From: Rhodococcus jostii RHA1
GTDB taxonomy: Bacteria > Actinomycetota > Actinomycetes > Mycobacteriales > Mycobacteriaceae
DNA length: 64,000 nucleotides
Reading direction: 5' to 3'
Assembly: GCF_000014565.1 (NCBI RefSeq)
Contig: NC_008268.1
Coordinates: 3,782,001-3,846,000 of the forward strand
Below the pieces are notes generated by a model. That model was not told the origin of the DNA. It worked only from the letters and a program-made list of their open reading frames with translations, and did no database searches. A program made the translations under genes and the position numbers. Positions within the stretch are counted from its first letter, which is position 1. Every line of letters starts with the position of its first letter. Shown in pieces: positions 38,035-46,900 of the stretch.

Positions 38035-38864
38035 CGCGTCTCCTCGACCTTCGGAGCGGGGTGACCCGTACCCCAGGCGTCGGCGCCGCCGTCGATCACC
38101 AGCGTGGTGCCGGTGACGTAACTGCCTGCGGGCGACGCGAGGAATGTGACCACTCCGGAGACGTCCTCGGCCGTACCCAGGCGTCCGAGCGGAACCGCGG
38201 ACGTCCACTGCGCGCGGGCCTCTTCGGTGTAGTTGCCCTCCATGCCCTCCGTCGCGATGGTGCCCGGGGCGATGCAGATCGACCGGATTCCGTACCTGCT
38301 CCACTCCAGCGACAGTCCGGACGCGAGGTTCTCGAGGGCGGCGCGGGCCGAGGTGGCATGGACCATCGATGCGATTCCGCGACGCGGGGAGAACGCCATG
38401 AAGAAGATGCATCCCGACCGCTGCGGAATCATCGCGCGAACGGCGACCTCCCGGGTGACCGCCCAGGTGGCGTCGACGGCGAGGCGGTGAACGGCGCGCC
38501 ATCCCTTGCTGGTGATGTCCTCGGCCGGCGCCGCGAACTGGCCGCCGGCGTTGTTGACGAGGATGTCGATCCGGCCGAATGTGTCTAGAGCGCGGTCGAC
38601 CAGGTCGGTCACCTGCTCTTCCTCGCGAATGTCGGCGGGCACTGCGAGCACCCGGGCGCCCAGCGCCTCGATCTCGGCGGCGGTTTTTTCGAGGGGCTCG
38701 GACCGGCGGCCGCTGATGACGACGTCGGCTCCACACCTCGCCATGTCCAGCGCGATCGCGCGTCCGATCCCGGTGCCTCCACCGGTGATCAGTGCCACCC
38801 GCCCGCGATGGACGTCGGGGCGCAGCACCTGCCCGGCGCCTCCACCTGGGTTCTCACATTCCAT
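38031..38864 (-). CDS. Short-chain dehydrogenase/reductase, first gene of the acyl-CoA operon
   Basis: A 277-residue SDR with TGGGTGIGRAIA, NNAGGQF and the end-region CIAPGTIATEGMEG, SYVTGTTLVIDGG. The catalytic site deviates: the usual YxxxK is not evident, as the segment reads FFMAFSPRRGIASMVHATSARAA, so it may be of the dienoyl-CoA reductase or an atypical type. The ATG at 38864 has GAGAGG about ten bases before it; the longer frame from 38918 is rejected since the promoter at 38922-38951 would put transcription start there. First gene of a run SDR, synthetase, dehydrogenase, hydratase, MFS. Confidence 0.78.
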   Translation of the reverse strand: MECENPGGGAGQVLRPDVHRGRVALITGGGTGIGRAIALDMARCGADVVISGRRSEPLEKTAAEIEALGARVLAVPADIREEEQVTDLVDRALDTFGRIDILVNNAGGQFAAPAEDITSKGWRAVHRLAVDATWAVTREVAVRAMIPQRSGCIFFMAFSPRRGIASMVHATSARAALENLASGLSLEWSRYGIRSICIAPGTIATEGMEGNYTEEARAQWTSAVPLGRLGTAEDVSGVVTFLASPAGSYVTGTTLVIDGGADAWGTGHPAPKVEETR

Positions 38865-38908
38865 CGAGCGTTCGCCTCTCGTCGCTGCCGTTCCGACCCG
38901 GGGGTCTG

Positions 38909-38922
38909 ACTGATGCATCAGT
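38909..38922. promoter_or_regulatory. TetR operator, acyl-CoA operon side
   Basis: ACTGATGCATCAGT, a perfect 14 bp palindrome. A near copy (one base different) lies at 39074 upstream of the TetR gene, so the TetR protein at 39140 is the likely binder. Confidence 0.7.
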
Positions 38923-38951
38923 TATACCGTGATGCAGCCCACAGATGTCAA
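38922..38951 (-). promoter_or_regulatory. Near-consensus promoter of the acyl-CoA operon
   Basis: On the minus strand TTGACA (38951-38946), 18 base spacer, TATAAC (38927-38922). The adjoining 14 bp palindrome at 38909-38922 begins at the end of the -10 box, so a bound repressor would block polymerase. Confidence 0.7.
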
Positions 38952-39073
38952 GGGTTTTCCGGAAATTGGGTCGCCGCCCGAATGGTTCTTCTGCTCATTT
39001 AGATGGTTTAAGCTGCTGTTATGCAGGGGAGTCCGCGGAGTCGACCACTTTCACGCAGGGGATGCGCTGTCTG

Positions 39074-39087
39074 ACTGATGCGTCAGT
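39074..39087. promoter_or_regulatory. TetR operator, regulator side
   Basis: ACTGATGCGTCAGT, differing from the copy at 38909 by one base. A TATGAT -10 box follows at 39096-39101; the palindrome would cover the -35/spacer zone of the TetR promoter. A third partial box GATGGATCAGTCAG lies at 39103. Confidence 0.68.
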
Positions 39088-39139
39088 TTGAGGCGTATGA
39101 TTTGATGGATCAGTCAGATGACTAATCGAAGGAGGGACA

Positions 39140-39748
39140 GTGACCGCTCAAGTCACCGAGGACGCGCGTCGAACGGCGATACTCGATGCCGCGGCTCAGC
39201 TGATCGCCGAGCGCGGATACCACTCGGTCCGCATCTCCGACATCGCACAGGTCGTCGGCACCAGCACCGGGGCGGTGCACTACTACTTCCCCGGCAAGAG
39301 CGACGTCCTGACGGCTGCCCTCCGCCACGCCATCGACAACGCGTTCGACCGGCAGAGCCGCGAACTCAAGGCGATCGACAACGCCCACGAGCGGCTGCTC
39401 CGCCTGATCGACATGCAGTTGCCCCGCGTCGGGCCACTGCGCGACGAGTGGTCCATCTGGCTGCAGTTCTGGGCCGAGGCCACGCTGCGACCCGAACTCC
39501 GCCCGTTCCACAACACCTACTACGCGCGCTGGCACGAAACCGTCGTCAAGATCGTCCGTCGCGGACAACGCCAGGAGATCTTCCGCACCGACGTCGACCC
39601 GGAGACCATCGCGCAGCGGCTGACCGCGCTCACCGACGGGACCGCCATCCAGGTGCTCACCGGCGCACCGAACATGACCGTCGCCGCCATGAAAGAGGTT
39701 CTCGTGCAGTTCGTTCACGACGAACTCGTCGCGCCGCGGACATGGTGA
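39140..39748 (+). CDS. TetR-family regulator of the acyl-CoA operon
   Basis: A 202-residue TetR protein. The HTH is near residues 28-50 (IAQVVGTSTGAVHYYFPGK); the C-terminal ligand region resembles TetR_C with PRVGPLRDEWSIWLQFWAEA. GTG start at 39140 with GGAGGG before it. It is divergent from the SDR-headed operon, with two 14 bp palindromes in between, which argues for autorepression and operon control. The inducer is probably an acyl-CoA or its acid (inference). Confidence 0.87.
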   Translation: MTAQVTEDARRTAILDAAAQLIAERGYHSVRISDIAQVVGTSTGAVHYYFPGKSDVLTAALRHAIDNAFDRQSRELKAIDNAHERLLRLIDMQLPRVGPLRDEWSIWLQFWAEATLRPELRPFHNTYYARWHETVVKIVRRGQRQEIFRTDVDPETIAQRLTALTDGTAIQVLTGAPNMTVAAMKEVLVQFVHDELVAPRTW

Positions 39749-39784
39749 CCCGACCACCGCGGACCGCTCGGCGCGTTCGAGTCC

Positions 39785-40720
39785 ATGGGCGATAGCACCA
39801 CCCGCGGCCGCAGTGCCGTCGCCTGGGGATGTGGTGCGGCCTCCGCGGTCGCCTACGGACTCACGCCGACGTTCGCCGCGATCGGCTACGCCGGTGGAGT
39901 GTCGCCGGCCGTCCTCGTCTGCCTCCGCAGCCTCGTCGGTGCCGCACTCCTGCTACTCCTGGCCTGGTCGACCGGACGACTGACGGGCGTGACCTGGAAA
40001 TCCGCTGTCGGGCTGTGCTTCATCTGCGGCCCGCTGTTCGGCATCCAGCTGCTGTGTTTCTTTGCGGCAGTGCGCGTGACCGGCGCCCAGATCGCGGTCG
40101 TGATCGTCCACATCTACCCGCTGTTCGTGATGGCGCTGGTCTGGGTGCTCACCCGGAACAGGATCCACCGCGGTCAGCTGGTGCTGGCCCTCGCGATGTC
40201 CGGCGGCATCGCGCTCGTCGCAGGCGCGGGCAGCTCCGCCGTCGCCGTGAACGGGGCGGTACTCGCCCTCCTCAGCGCTGCCGGGTACGCCCTGTATCTG
40301 GTGGTCGGGGAACGATGGGTACACCAGGTCAGCCCCGTCGCCGCCGGGGGACTGGCGTCACTCGGCGCCGGAATCGCCACCGGCACCATCGCCGTCGTCG
40401 ACGGACAGTCCTGGACGTTCGCACCCAGCGGGTGGGGGTCCATCCTGTTCCAGGGGCTCCTGCTGATGCCGATCGGGATCGGCTGCTCCTTCATCGCGGT
40501 ACGCGCGCTCGGTTCGGCCTCGGTCAGCCTCCTCGGACTGCTCGAACCGGTGGTCGGGGTGCTGGCCGCCCAGATTCTGCTGGGCGAGCAACTGTCGCCG
40601 GTGCAGTGGGCGGGGATGGCCGTCGTCCTGATCGCGTCCGCAGCACTGCCGTGGATGCGGGAGAAGCGTCCCCGTCACGTCGATCGGCCGCCGTCCCTCC
40701 ACGACGCCGAGAGCCGATAG
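39785..40720 (+). CDS. EamA/DMT-superfamily transporter
   Basis: A 311-residue protein with ten helices as two EamA repeats (SAVAYGLTPTFAAIGYAGG and ALLSAAGYALYLVVGERWV start the halves), and LEPVVGVLAAQILLGEQLSP at the penultimate helix, which is diagnostic. Such proteins export amino acids, nucleobases or small metabolites; direction and substrate are unknown. 37 bp downstream of the TetR gene, same strand, possibly co-transcribed and so under the same control. Confidence 0.82.
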   Translation: MGDSTTRGRSAVAWGCGAASAVAYGLTPTFAAIGYAGGVSPAVLVCLRSLVGAALLLLLAWSTGRLTGVTWKSAVGLCFICGPLFGIQLLCFFAAVRVTGAQIAVVIVHIYPLFVMALVWVLTRNRIHRGQLVLALAMSGGIALVAGAGSSAVAVNGAVLALLSAAGYALYLVVGERWVHQVSPVAAGGLASLGAGIATGTIAVVDGQSWTFAPSGWGSILFQGLLLMPIGIGCSFIAVRALGSASVSLLGLLEPVVGVLAAQILLGEQLSPVQWAGMAVVLIASAALPWMREKRPRHVDRPPSLHDAESR

Positions 40721-40723
40721 CGA

Positions 40724-41179
40724 CTACTGGTCCGGAGCGAGACCCACAGCCCGCTGCATCGCCTCGAAAGCGTTGTCGGCGTCGGTATTGGGCCCGACGA
40801 TCAAGATGTCGAGGCGACGTCCGTCGGTACCGAAGACGTACATGATGTCGGGCGGCTGATCCGGATCCGGGCCGGACACCTCGATGCCGTCCCGCCGGTC
40901 GATGCCGCGTTGCGAGATGCTCAGCGAGTTCCAGTCGAACGCGACGCGTTCGGTCGTTCCCACTCGATCCGTCAACGCGCTGATCAGGTCGTGCAGTTCG
41001 GTGGTCAGATTGGTGGTTCGGGGCCACCACGCCCCGTCGACGCCCTCCGACACCTCGCCGCGAGCGCGCAGAAGCAGTCTCGGGGTCCGGGTGGGTGCGT
41101 CGAAAGGCTGCCCACCGTCGGCCGGCCGAGAAAGTCCCAGCCCACGACCGGAGTGCGTGATGTTGTCGTCGTGCGTCAT
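40724..41179 (-). CDS. DUF5994 family protein, copy 2
   Basis: A 151-residue soluble protein with the family hallmark VDGAWWPRTTNLTTELHDLI near residue 50 and an FDWNSLSIS segment. No known activity. It overlaps its upstream paralogue by ATGA (41176-41179), so both are made together. Convergent with the EamA gene with 3 bp between stops. Confidence 0.7.
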   Translation of the reverse strand: MTHDDNITHSGRGLGLSRPADGGQPFDAPTRTPRLLLRARGEVSEGVDGAWWPRTTNLTTELHDLISALTDRVGTTERVAFDWNSLSISQRGIDRRDGIEVSGPDPDQPPDIMYVFGTDGRRLDILIVGPNTDADNAFEAMQRAVGLAPDQ

Positions 41180-41685
41180 CGTTCACGTCCCTTCGCGCTC
41201 GTGGTGCGGTCGAAGCCGTCCCTGATGCCCGACATCAGCAGTTCGTCGGCGGTCAGGGCACTGTTGGGGTTGGCCGCCGTGTGCATCGTCGAGTCGGCAT
41301 AGCGGGCATCGGCCTCGGGGGGCACCACCAGGAGCGTCAACCTCGTCCGCTTCAGACCGCTCACGTACAGGGTGTTGAGCGGCTGGTACTCGTAGCCGTC
41401 GAGATGCACCGACCGCCCCGCGACCGTGACCCGGCGCGGCGCAGGAAGCCAGGCCTTGATGTCGTACACGACCCGATCGACCACACCCACCCGAACCGCC
41501 ACCAGCGCAACCAGATCCGCAATCTCCACGGTCAGGTCACGGGACCGGGGCCACCAGGCGCCGTCCACCGTGCCGGCACCGGGCGCTTCCGGCTTCAACC
41601 GAAGCCGCGGCGACTGCGCCGGGCCGCCACGAGTATGGGCGCCGTGAAGACGACCGGGAAAATTGCGATCCTGTTGTAGCGTCAT
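41176..41685 (-). CDS. DUF5994 family protein, copy 1
   Basis: A 169-residue protein with VDGAWWPRSRDLTVEIADLV near residue 40 and a following YDIKAWLPAPRRV segment, as in copy 2; the two pair over the middle hundred residues. Function unknown. The tail (SALTADELLMSGIRDGFDR) looks helical. The tandem arrangement with ATGA overlap suggests a heteromeric product. Confidence 0.7.
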   Translation of the reverse strand: MTLQQDRNFPGRLHGAHTRGGPAQSPRLRLKPEAPGAGTVDGAWWPRSRDLTVEIADLVALVAVRVGVVDRVVYDIKAWLPAPRRVTVAGRSVHLDGYEYQPLNTLYVSGLKRTRLTLLVVPPEADARYADSTMHTAANPNSALTADELLMSGIRDGFDRTTSAKGRER

Positions 41686-41809
41686 GACGACGCTCCCGCC
41701 TCGGCCGCAATGCGACCGATATCTCTGTCGGCGGCGACGCGATCTCGGGCGTTCGCGTACGAAGTGCCGCCGATACCCTCACCCTACGCGCAGGGGGTAC
41801 GGCGATCGG

Positions 41810-42169
41810 CTACGCCGACCACTCGACCAACGGCGGACGCACCGCAGCGCACAGCGGATTTCCCCGGGCGTCGGTGAGCCCGAGTCGCGCCGTGATGCGA
41901 CCGGCAGCCGACGCCGCGTCCGCAATCGCCGGATCCACCGCGTCCACATCAACTTCGCCCGGCGGAACATGTCGAATCGGCCGTCGGCATCGAGCGTCCC
42001 CCACGACAGGTAGACGAACCGCGCGCCCCGGCCGGCCCTGCACGTACGGTCCGGTGAGGTCGAGACCCGTCAGCGTCGGGGTCGCCGTGCAGTCGAGAAC
42101 CCAGCGCGCCGTGGTCGCGTCTCCCGGCTGCAGACCGAGAAGGTCGGTTGCCTCGATGACGAGTTGCAC
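41810..42169 (-). pseudogene. Decayed DUF5990-like gene, apparent internal deletion and compensating frameshifts
   Basis: The continuous frame gives MQLVIEATDLLGLQPGDA then TARWVLDC, which resembles DUF5990 proteins with a missing segment near residue 10. After GPYVQGRPG, the conserved continuation FVYLSWGTLDADGRFDMFR lies in the +1 frame, and the frame returns by DAVDPAIADAASAAGRI. Two compensating single-base shifts within about 90 bp would explain this. C-terminus RLGLTDARGNPLCAAVRPP is intact. The comparison with the family is from memory, so decay is likely but a real variant is not excluded; sequencing error is also possible. Confidence 0.5.
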
Positions 42170-42184
42170 CCATGTGTCAAACCA

Positions 42185-42230
42185 CCCGTGAGTACTTGTT
42201 AACCGCCGGTGGTTAACAAGTACTCACGGG
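42185..42230. repeat. Intergenic palindrome, copy B (20 bp perfect arms)
   Basis: CCCGTGAGTACTTGTTAACC (42185-42204), loop GCCGGT, then its exact complement (42211-42230). Best-preserved member of the family. The stop TAA of the leftward gene at 42213 lies within the right arm. Confidence 0.85.
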
Positions 42231-42848
42231 CGCGCACGCCCAGCGCAGAACCGAATACAGCAGTTGCGTTGCGCCGGGCATGAACCCGGATCCGTGGTGG
42301 TACACGGGGTCCATCGTGGTGACGAGCAGCCGCCCCGCGGTAGTGGTCTCGTCGACGAACAGGATCGAACCGTCGCGCTCACCGTGCTCGGTGTGGAGGT
42401 CGACCAGGCTCACCGCGCCGCTCGGCGGCTCCAGGACGCCGTGGTAGTGCCAGATCACGGAGCGTTCGGAGAAGTAGTCCCACGCCGGGTGGTCGGGGGA
42501 ACGCAGACGCAGTCGGTGATCCTCGCCGGTGCGCCACCACCAGAACACGGTCGGGCGGCTGTCCTCGCGGACACCGGGAAGCCAGTCCCCGCAGTGGTTC
42601 TCGCCGAAGACGACCACCGTGGCACCGCGACCGAGACAGTCGATGATCGCCGCGGTCCACCGTGTCAGCAGGTCCGGGCGCAGGCGGTCGACGACCACCA
42701 GGACGTCCACGTCGCAGAGGTCGCCGAGGTCGCCGGTGCGCACGTGCACCGGGCGGATCCGGTACGGCTCCAGGGCGGGGTCGGCGAGAGTGGCCAGCTG
42801 GGCGTGGCTGCCACCGTGCAGGAAGGCGACGGTCGCGGCGCGGGTCAT
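42213..42848 (-). CDS. Class I glutamine amidotransferase-fold-like protein, function unknown (B)
   Basis: A 211-residue protein: ATVAFLHGGSHAQLAT at the N-terminus and VDVLVVVDRLRPDLLTRWTAAI, GATVVVFGENHCGDWLPG in the middle, as in ThuA/GATase1-like folds, and GRLLVTTMDPVYHHGSGFM near the end. No clear catalytic Cys-His-Glu set is visible, so it may be non-catalytic or a carbohydrate-binding relative. The ATG at 42848 overlaps the upstream partner by ATGA. The last codons (APVSTC then TAA) are encoded by palindrome B. Confidence 0.65.
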   Translation of the reverse strand: MTRAATVAFLHGGSHAQLATLADPALEPYRIRPVHVRTGDLGDLCDVDVLVVVDRLRPDLLTRWTAAIIDCLGRGATVVVFGENHCGDWLPGVREDSRPTVFWWWRTGEDHRLRLRSPDHPAWDYFSERSVIWHYHGVLEPPSGAVSLVDLHTEHGERDGSILFVDETTTAGRLLVTTMDPVYHHGSGFMPGATQLLYSVLRWACAPVSTC

Positions 42849-43462
42849 CTCACCTCCAGCCATCGGACGATCTGCGGCCGCAGGTCGGCGGTGCCGCGAT
42901 CGGCACTCGAGAACTGGAGCAGGTCGTTGCCGCCGTGTACCAGCACCCGGCCGGCGCCGAGCGGGTACTCGTAGTCGATCGGGGCGCGGGTGCGACCGAT
43001 CGTGTGCACCACCCGCGCGCCGTCCGGCAGGTCCAGATAGCAGCCGCGGCCGTAGAACCCCGCGACGCCGATGCGTTCGAGTTCGGCGAACGCCACCGGT
43101 CCGCGGCGCCCCGTGTTGTAGAGAAACGCCTTCGGATCGGTCCCGGCCCACACCGGGTGCTCCGTCACACGCGTCAGCGCCAGGTCCGCGGGGCCGCGGT
43201 ACTCGAGCTTGCGCCACCGGGTCAGTCCGTCCAGGAAGACGCGCTGCACGTGCCCGTTGACGACGACCCGGCCGCCGCGGACCACGAAAGAGTTCAGGAA
43301 GTCCCGCTGCTCGACGAGGAATTCCTGATCGACGTCCCACCTGAGGTAGATACCGGTGACGTCCGCGGTGCACGCGGTCGGCAGGTCGTAGACGTCGACT
43401 TCACTGAACCCGTCGACCACCGTCTCGTCGCGGGGAGCCATCACGGCTTTGAGAACGGTCAT
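42845..43462 (-). CDS. Amidotransferase-fold-like partner protein, function unknown (A)
   Basis: A 205-residue protein with a similar overall plan to the next one: YLRWDVDQEFLVEQRDFLNSF then RGGRVVVNGHVQRVFLDG, and GAGRVLVHGGNDLLQFSS before a final helix LRPQIVRWLE. It and the partner (42213) look like distant relatives of each other, made in equal amount through ATGA overlap; a heterodimer is possible. It lies 61 bp after leuS on the same strand with a palindrome in between. No function assigned. Confidence 0.65.
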   Translation of the reverse strand: MTVLKAVMAPRDETVVDGFSEVDVYDLPTACTADVTGIYLRWDVDQEFLVEQRDFLNSFVVRGGRVVVNGHVQRVFLDGLTRWRKLEYRGPADLALTRVTEHPVWAGTDPKAFLYNTGRRGPVAFAELERIGVAGFYGRGCYLDLPDGARVVHTIGRTRAPIDYEYPLGAGRVLVHGGNDLLQFSSADRGTADLRPQIVRWLEVR

Positions 43463-43474
43463 ACGACGATCCTG

Positions 43475-43518
43475 CCGTGAGTACTTATTAACCGCCCGAC
43501 GTTAACAAGTACTCACGG
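43475..43518. repeat. Intergenic palindrome, copy C
   Basis: CCGTGAGTACTTATTAAC (43475-43492), loop CGCCCGAC, GTTAACAAGTACTCACGG (43501-43518): one mismatch. It follows leuS by 5 bp and precedes the protein-A start by 12 bp, suiting a terminator role. Confidence 0.8.
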
Positions 43519-43523
43519 GCGCG

Positions 43524-46361
43524 TCAGCGCACTATGTTGACCATCTTGCCGGGAACGACGATCACCTTGCGGGGATCCTGGCCGTCGAGGAGCGCCACGA
43601 TCTTGTCGTCGGCCAGCGCGATCTTCTCGATCTCCTCGCGCGGGGCGTCTGCCGCGACGGTCACGCGGCTCCGGACCTTGCCGTTGACCTGGATCGGGTA
43701 CTCGACGGTGTCTTCCACCAGCCACTTCTCCTCGGCCACCGGGAAGGGGCCGTGGGCCAGGGACTTCTCGTGCCCGAGCCGCGACCACAGCTCCTCCGCG
43801 AGGTGCGGGGCCAGCGGTGCCAGCATCAGCACCAGCGGCTCCACCACCGAGCGGGGGGCACCGCCGGGGTACGCCTTGGTGAGGTGGTTGGTGTACTCGA
43901 TCAGCTTGGCCGCCGCCGTGTTGTCGCGCAGGGCCGTGTAGTCCTCGCTCACACCGGCGATCGCCTTGTTCAGCGCGCGCAGCGTGTCCTCCGCCGGGGC
44001 GTCGTCGGTGACGCGCAGTGCACCGGACTCCTCGTCGACCACCACCCGCCACGCGCGCTGCAGGAAGCGCTGCGCACCGACGACGTCCTTGGTCGCCCAC
44101 GGGCGGGACGTGTCCAGCGGGCCCATCGACATCTCGTACACGCGGAGCGTGTCGGCGCCGTACTCCTCGCAGATCTCGTCCGGCGACACGGAGTTCTTGA
44201 GGCTCTTGCCCATCTTCCCGTACTCGCGGTTGACCTCGACGCCCTGGTGGAAGAACTTGCCGTCCTTCTCCTCCACCTCGTCGGCGGGCACGTACACGCC
44301 GCGCGCATCGGTGTACGCGTACGCCTGGATGTAGCCCTGGTTGTACAGACGGCGGTACGGCTCGCTCGAGCTGACGTAGCCGAGGTCGAACAGCACCTTG
44401 TGCCAGAACCGCGAGTACAGCAGGTGCAGCACCGCATGCTCGACGCCGCCGACGTACAGGTCGACGCCGCCGGGATCGTTGGGTCCGTGGATCTCCGGGC
44501 GCGGACCCGTCCAGTACCGCTCGTTCTCCTTGTCGCAGAACACGTCCGGGTTGGTGGGGTCGATGTACCGCAGCTGGTACCAGGAGCTGCCGGCCCACTG
44601 CGGCATCACGTTGGTGTCGCGGCGGTACGTCTGCAGCCCGTCGCCGAGGTCGAGTTCGACGTTGACCCAGTCGACGGCCTTCGCCAGCGGGGGAGAGGGC
44701 TCCGAGGACGCGTCGTCGGGATCGAACGACACGGGTGCGTAGTCCTCGACCTCCGGGAGTTCGACGGGCAGAGACGATTCCGGCAGGGCGTGCGCGTTGC
44801 CCTCGGCGTCGTACACGATCGGGAACGGCTCGCCCCAGTACCGCTGGCGTGCGAACAGCCAGTCGCGCAGCTTGTACTGGATGGTGCCCTTGCCGGTGCC
44901 GTCCGCTTCCAGACGCTCGGTGATCGCCTTCTTGGCATCGGCGACACTCATGCCGTTCAGGAAATCGGAGTTCACGATGGTGCCGTCGCCGGTGTACGCG
45001 TCCTTGGTGAGGTCGCCGCCGGAGATGACCTCGACGATGTCGAGACCGAATTCGGTCGCGAACTCGTAGTCGCGGTGGTCGTGGCCCGGGACCGCCATGA
45101 TGGCGCCCGTGCCGTAGCCGGTGAGGACGTAGTCGGCGATGAACACCGGCAACTTGTGCCCGTTGACGGGGTTCACCGCGTAGGTGCCGAGGAAGACGCC
45201 CGTCTTCTCCTTGTATTCCTGACGCTCGAGATCCGACTTGGCCGCGATCGACTTCCGGTACGCCGCAACCGCTTCGGCGGGAGTTGCGGCACCACCGGTC
45301 CAGCGCGAATCCACACCCCGGGGCCACTCGGCCGCAACGATGTCGTCCACCAGTTCGTGCTCCGGCGCCAGCGTCACGTACGTCGCGCCGAACAGCGTGT
45401 CCGGACGCGTCGTGAACACCTCGATCTCATGACCGTCCGCCTGGAACTTCACCTGCGCACCGTGCGAGCGCCCGATCCAGTTGCGCTGCATGGTCTTGAC
45501 CTTCTCGGGCCAGTCCAGGTACTCCAGGTCGTCCACCAGACGGTCCGAGTACGCGGTGATGCGCATCATCCACTGCTGCAGGTGCTTACGGAACACGGGG
45601 AAGTTGCCGCGGTCGCTGCGACCGTCGGCGGTCACCTCTTCGTTCGCCAGTACCGTGCCCAGACCGGGGCACCAGTTGACCATCGAATCGGAGTGGTAGA
45701 CGAGGCGATAGGAGTCGAGGACGGCCTCCTTCTCGGACACGGACAGCGACGCCCATTCCCGTCCGTCCTCCAGCGAGCGCGCACCCGACACGAACTCGGC
45801 CTCGAGCTCCGAGATCCGCCGGGCCTTGCCCGCCTCCTTGTCGAACCACGCGTCGTGGATCTGCAGGAAGATCCACTGCGTCCAGTGATAGAAGTCGGTG
45901 TCGGTGGTCGCGAATGTGCGGCGTTCGTCGTGGCCGAGCCCGAGGCGGCGCAGCTGCCGCTTCATGTTGACGATGTTGGCCTCGGTGGTGGTCCGCGGGT
46001 GCGTGCCCGTCTGCACCGCGTACTGCTCGGCAGGCAGACCGAACGCGTCGTAGCCGAGGGTGTGCAGCACGTTGTGGCCCTGCATGCGGTGATAGCGGGC
46101 GAACACGTCGGTGGCGATGTAGCCGAGCGGGTGGCCCACGTGCAGACCCGTGCCCGACGGGTACGGAAACATGTCCTGCACGAACAACTTGTCCGCGGGA
46201 ACGTCGCCGGCGAGGGGACCGACCGGGTTGGGCGCGTTGAACGTGCCCTCCTCGCTCCACCGGTCCTGCCAGCGCTGCTCGATCTGGCCGGCGAGCTCCG
46301 CGGTGTAGCGGTGCTGCGGGGTCGCGTCGGACGGGTTGGCGGGCTGCACGTGCTCGGTCAC
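43524..46361 (-). CDS. leuS: Leucyl-tRNA synthetase
   Basis: A 945-residue class I synthetase. HIGH motif in [17 protein letters not shown] (about residue 65), the CP1 editing domain in the first half ([19 protein letters not shown]), KMSKS as [17 protein letters not shown] (about 715; KMGKS variant), and the C-terminal anticodon domain ending with a VNGKVRSRV segment. It attaches leucine to tRNA-Leu. GTG start at 46361, ribosome site weak. Essential gene; region resembles the mycobacterial leuS neighbourhood. Confidence 0.96.
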   Translation of the reverse strand: MTEHVQPANPSDATPQHRYTAELAGQIEQRWQDRWSEEGTFNAPNPVGPLAGDVPADKLFVQDMFPYPSGTGLHVGHPLGYIATDVFARYHRMQGHNVLHTLGYDAFGLPAEQYAVQTGTHPRTTTEANIVNMKRQLRRLGLGHDERRTFATTDTDFYHWTQWIFLQIHDAWFDKEAGKARRISELEAEFVSGARSLEDGREWASLSVSEKEAVLDSYRLVYHSDSMVNWCPGLGTVLANEEVTADGRSDRGNFPVFRKHLQQWMMRITAYSDRLVDDLEYLDWPEKVKTMQRNWIGRSHGAQVKFQADGHEIEVFTTRPDTLFGATYVTLAPEHELVDDIVAAEWPRGVDSRWTGGAATPAEAVAAYRKSIAAKSDLERQEYKEKTGVFLGTYAVNPVNGHKLPVFIADYVLTGYGTGAIMAVPGHDHRDYEFATEFGLDIVEVISGGDLTKDAYTGDGTIVNSDFLNGMSVADAKKAITERLEADGTGKGTIQYKLRDWLFARQRYWGEPFPIVYDAEGNAHALPESSLPVELPEVEDYAPVSFDPDDASSEPSPPLAKAVDWVNVELDLGDGLQTYRRDTNVMPQWAGSSWYQLRYIDPTNPDVFCDKENERYWTGPRPEIHGPNDPGGVDLYVGGVEHAVLHLLYSRFWHKVLFDLGYVSSSEPYRRLYNQGYIQAYAYTDARGVYVPADEVEEKDGKFFHQGVEVNREYGKMGKSLKNSVSPDEICEEYGADTLRVYEMSMGPLDTSRPWATKDVVGAQRFLQRAWRVVVDEESGALRVTDDAPAEDTLRALNKAIAGVSEDYTALRDNTAAAKLIEYTNHLTKAYPGGAPRSVVEPLVLMLAPLAPHLAEELWSRLGHEKSLAHGPFPVAEEKWLVEDTVEYPIQVNGKVRSRVTVAADAPREEIEKIALADDKIVALLDGQDPRKVIVVPGKMVNIVR

Positions 46362-46476
46362 TGTGGTCGCTATCTACTTGGCTGACATTCTGAATTAGGG
46401 GGATACCGTCAACCAGGGTAGAGCCTCACCCCACCCGGGCTCACCTGCGCGTCCGGGTCCGCCGTATCCTGGTCTC

Positions 46477-46878
46477 GTGTTGATTGCCTCCGTCGTGCTG
46501 TTCGTGCTCGCCGTCGCTGTCTCCGGTGTCGCCGTTGCAGGCCTCGCCGAGCGCCTCCCGCGCAACCGGTGGGCGGGTGTCCGCACCCCCGAGACGATGC
46601 GCGACGATCAGACGTTTGCGCTGGCCAACAAGGTCGCAGGGCCCACCCTGCTCGCCGCGGCCGGGCTCCTCGTGATCGGCGGAATCGCCGGAATCCTGAT
46701 CGGCGGAGTCTTCGGAATCGGTGCCGTCCTGGTCAGCGTTGTGGCTGCCGCTCTCACCGCGGCGACGGGCGGATCACTCGGTGCCCGTGCCGCCGCGGCG
46801 GTGCCCGCTGCCGACACCGGCGGGTGCGGCAGTTCCTGCGGTGCGTGCTCGCTGAAGGGCGCCTGCCAGCCGTCCTGA
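46477..46878 (+). CDS. SdpI-family membrane protein with Cys-rich tail
   Basis: A 133-residue protein with three hydrophobic segments and the SdpI/YhfL-type loop RLPRNRWAGVRTPETMRDD after helix 1, which is the conserved mark of the family. The end GGCGSSCGACSLKGACQPS has four Cys and could bind metal. SdpI in Bacillus is an immunity protein and signal receptor; here the role is unknown. GTG start. Followed by the DUF1648 protein in 22 bp, same strand. Confidence 0.72.
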   Translation: MLIASVVLFVLAVAVSGVAVAGLAERLPRNRWAGVRTPETMRDDQTFALANKVAGPTLLAAAGLLVIGGIAGILIGGVFGIGAVLVSVVAAALTAATGGSLGARAAAAVPAADTGGCGSSCGACSLKGACQPS

Positions 46879-46900
46879 CCGGCTGCCGACGGCCCGTCCG

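Noticed and set aside
35962..38736. Longer minus-strand frame upstream of the acyl-CoA synthetase
   Set aside because: The extra 234 codons overlap the SDR gene out of frame; the ATG at 38034 has a good ribosome site and ATGA coupling.
38865..38918. Start of the SDR at 38918
   Set aside because: It would sit at the transcription start of the promoter TTGACA-N18-TATAAC and within the TetR operator, leaving no leader; the ATG at 38864 has GAGAGG.
43752..46385. 877-codon plus-strand frame opposite leuS
   Set aside because: Antisense shadow of leuS; no start context.
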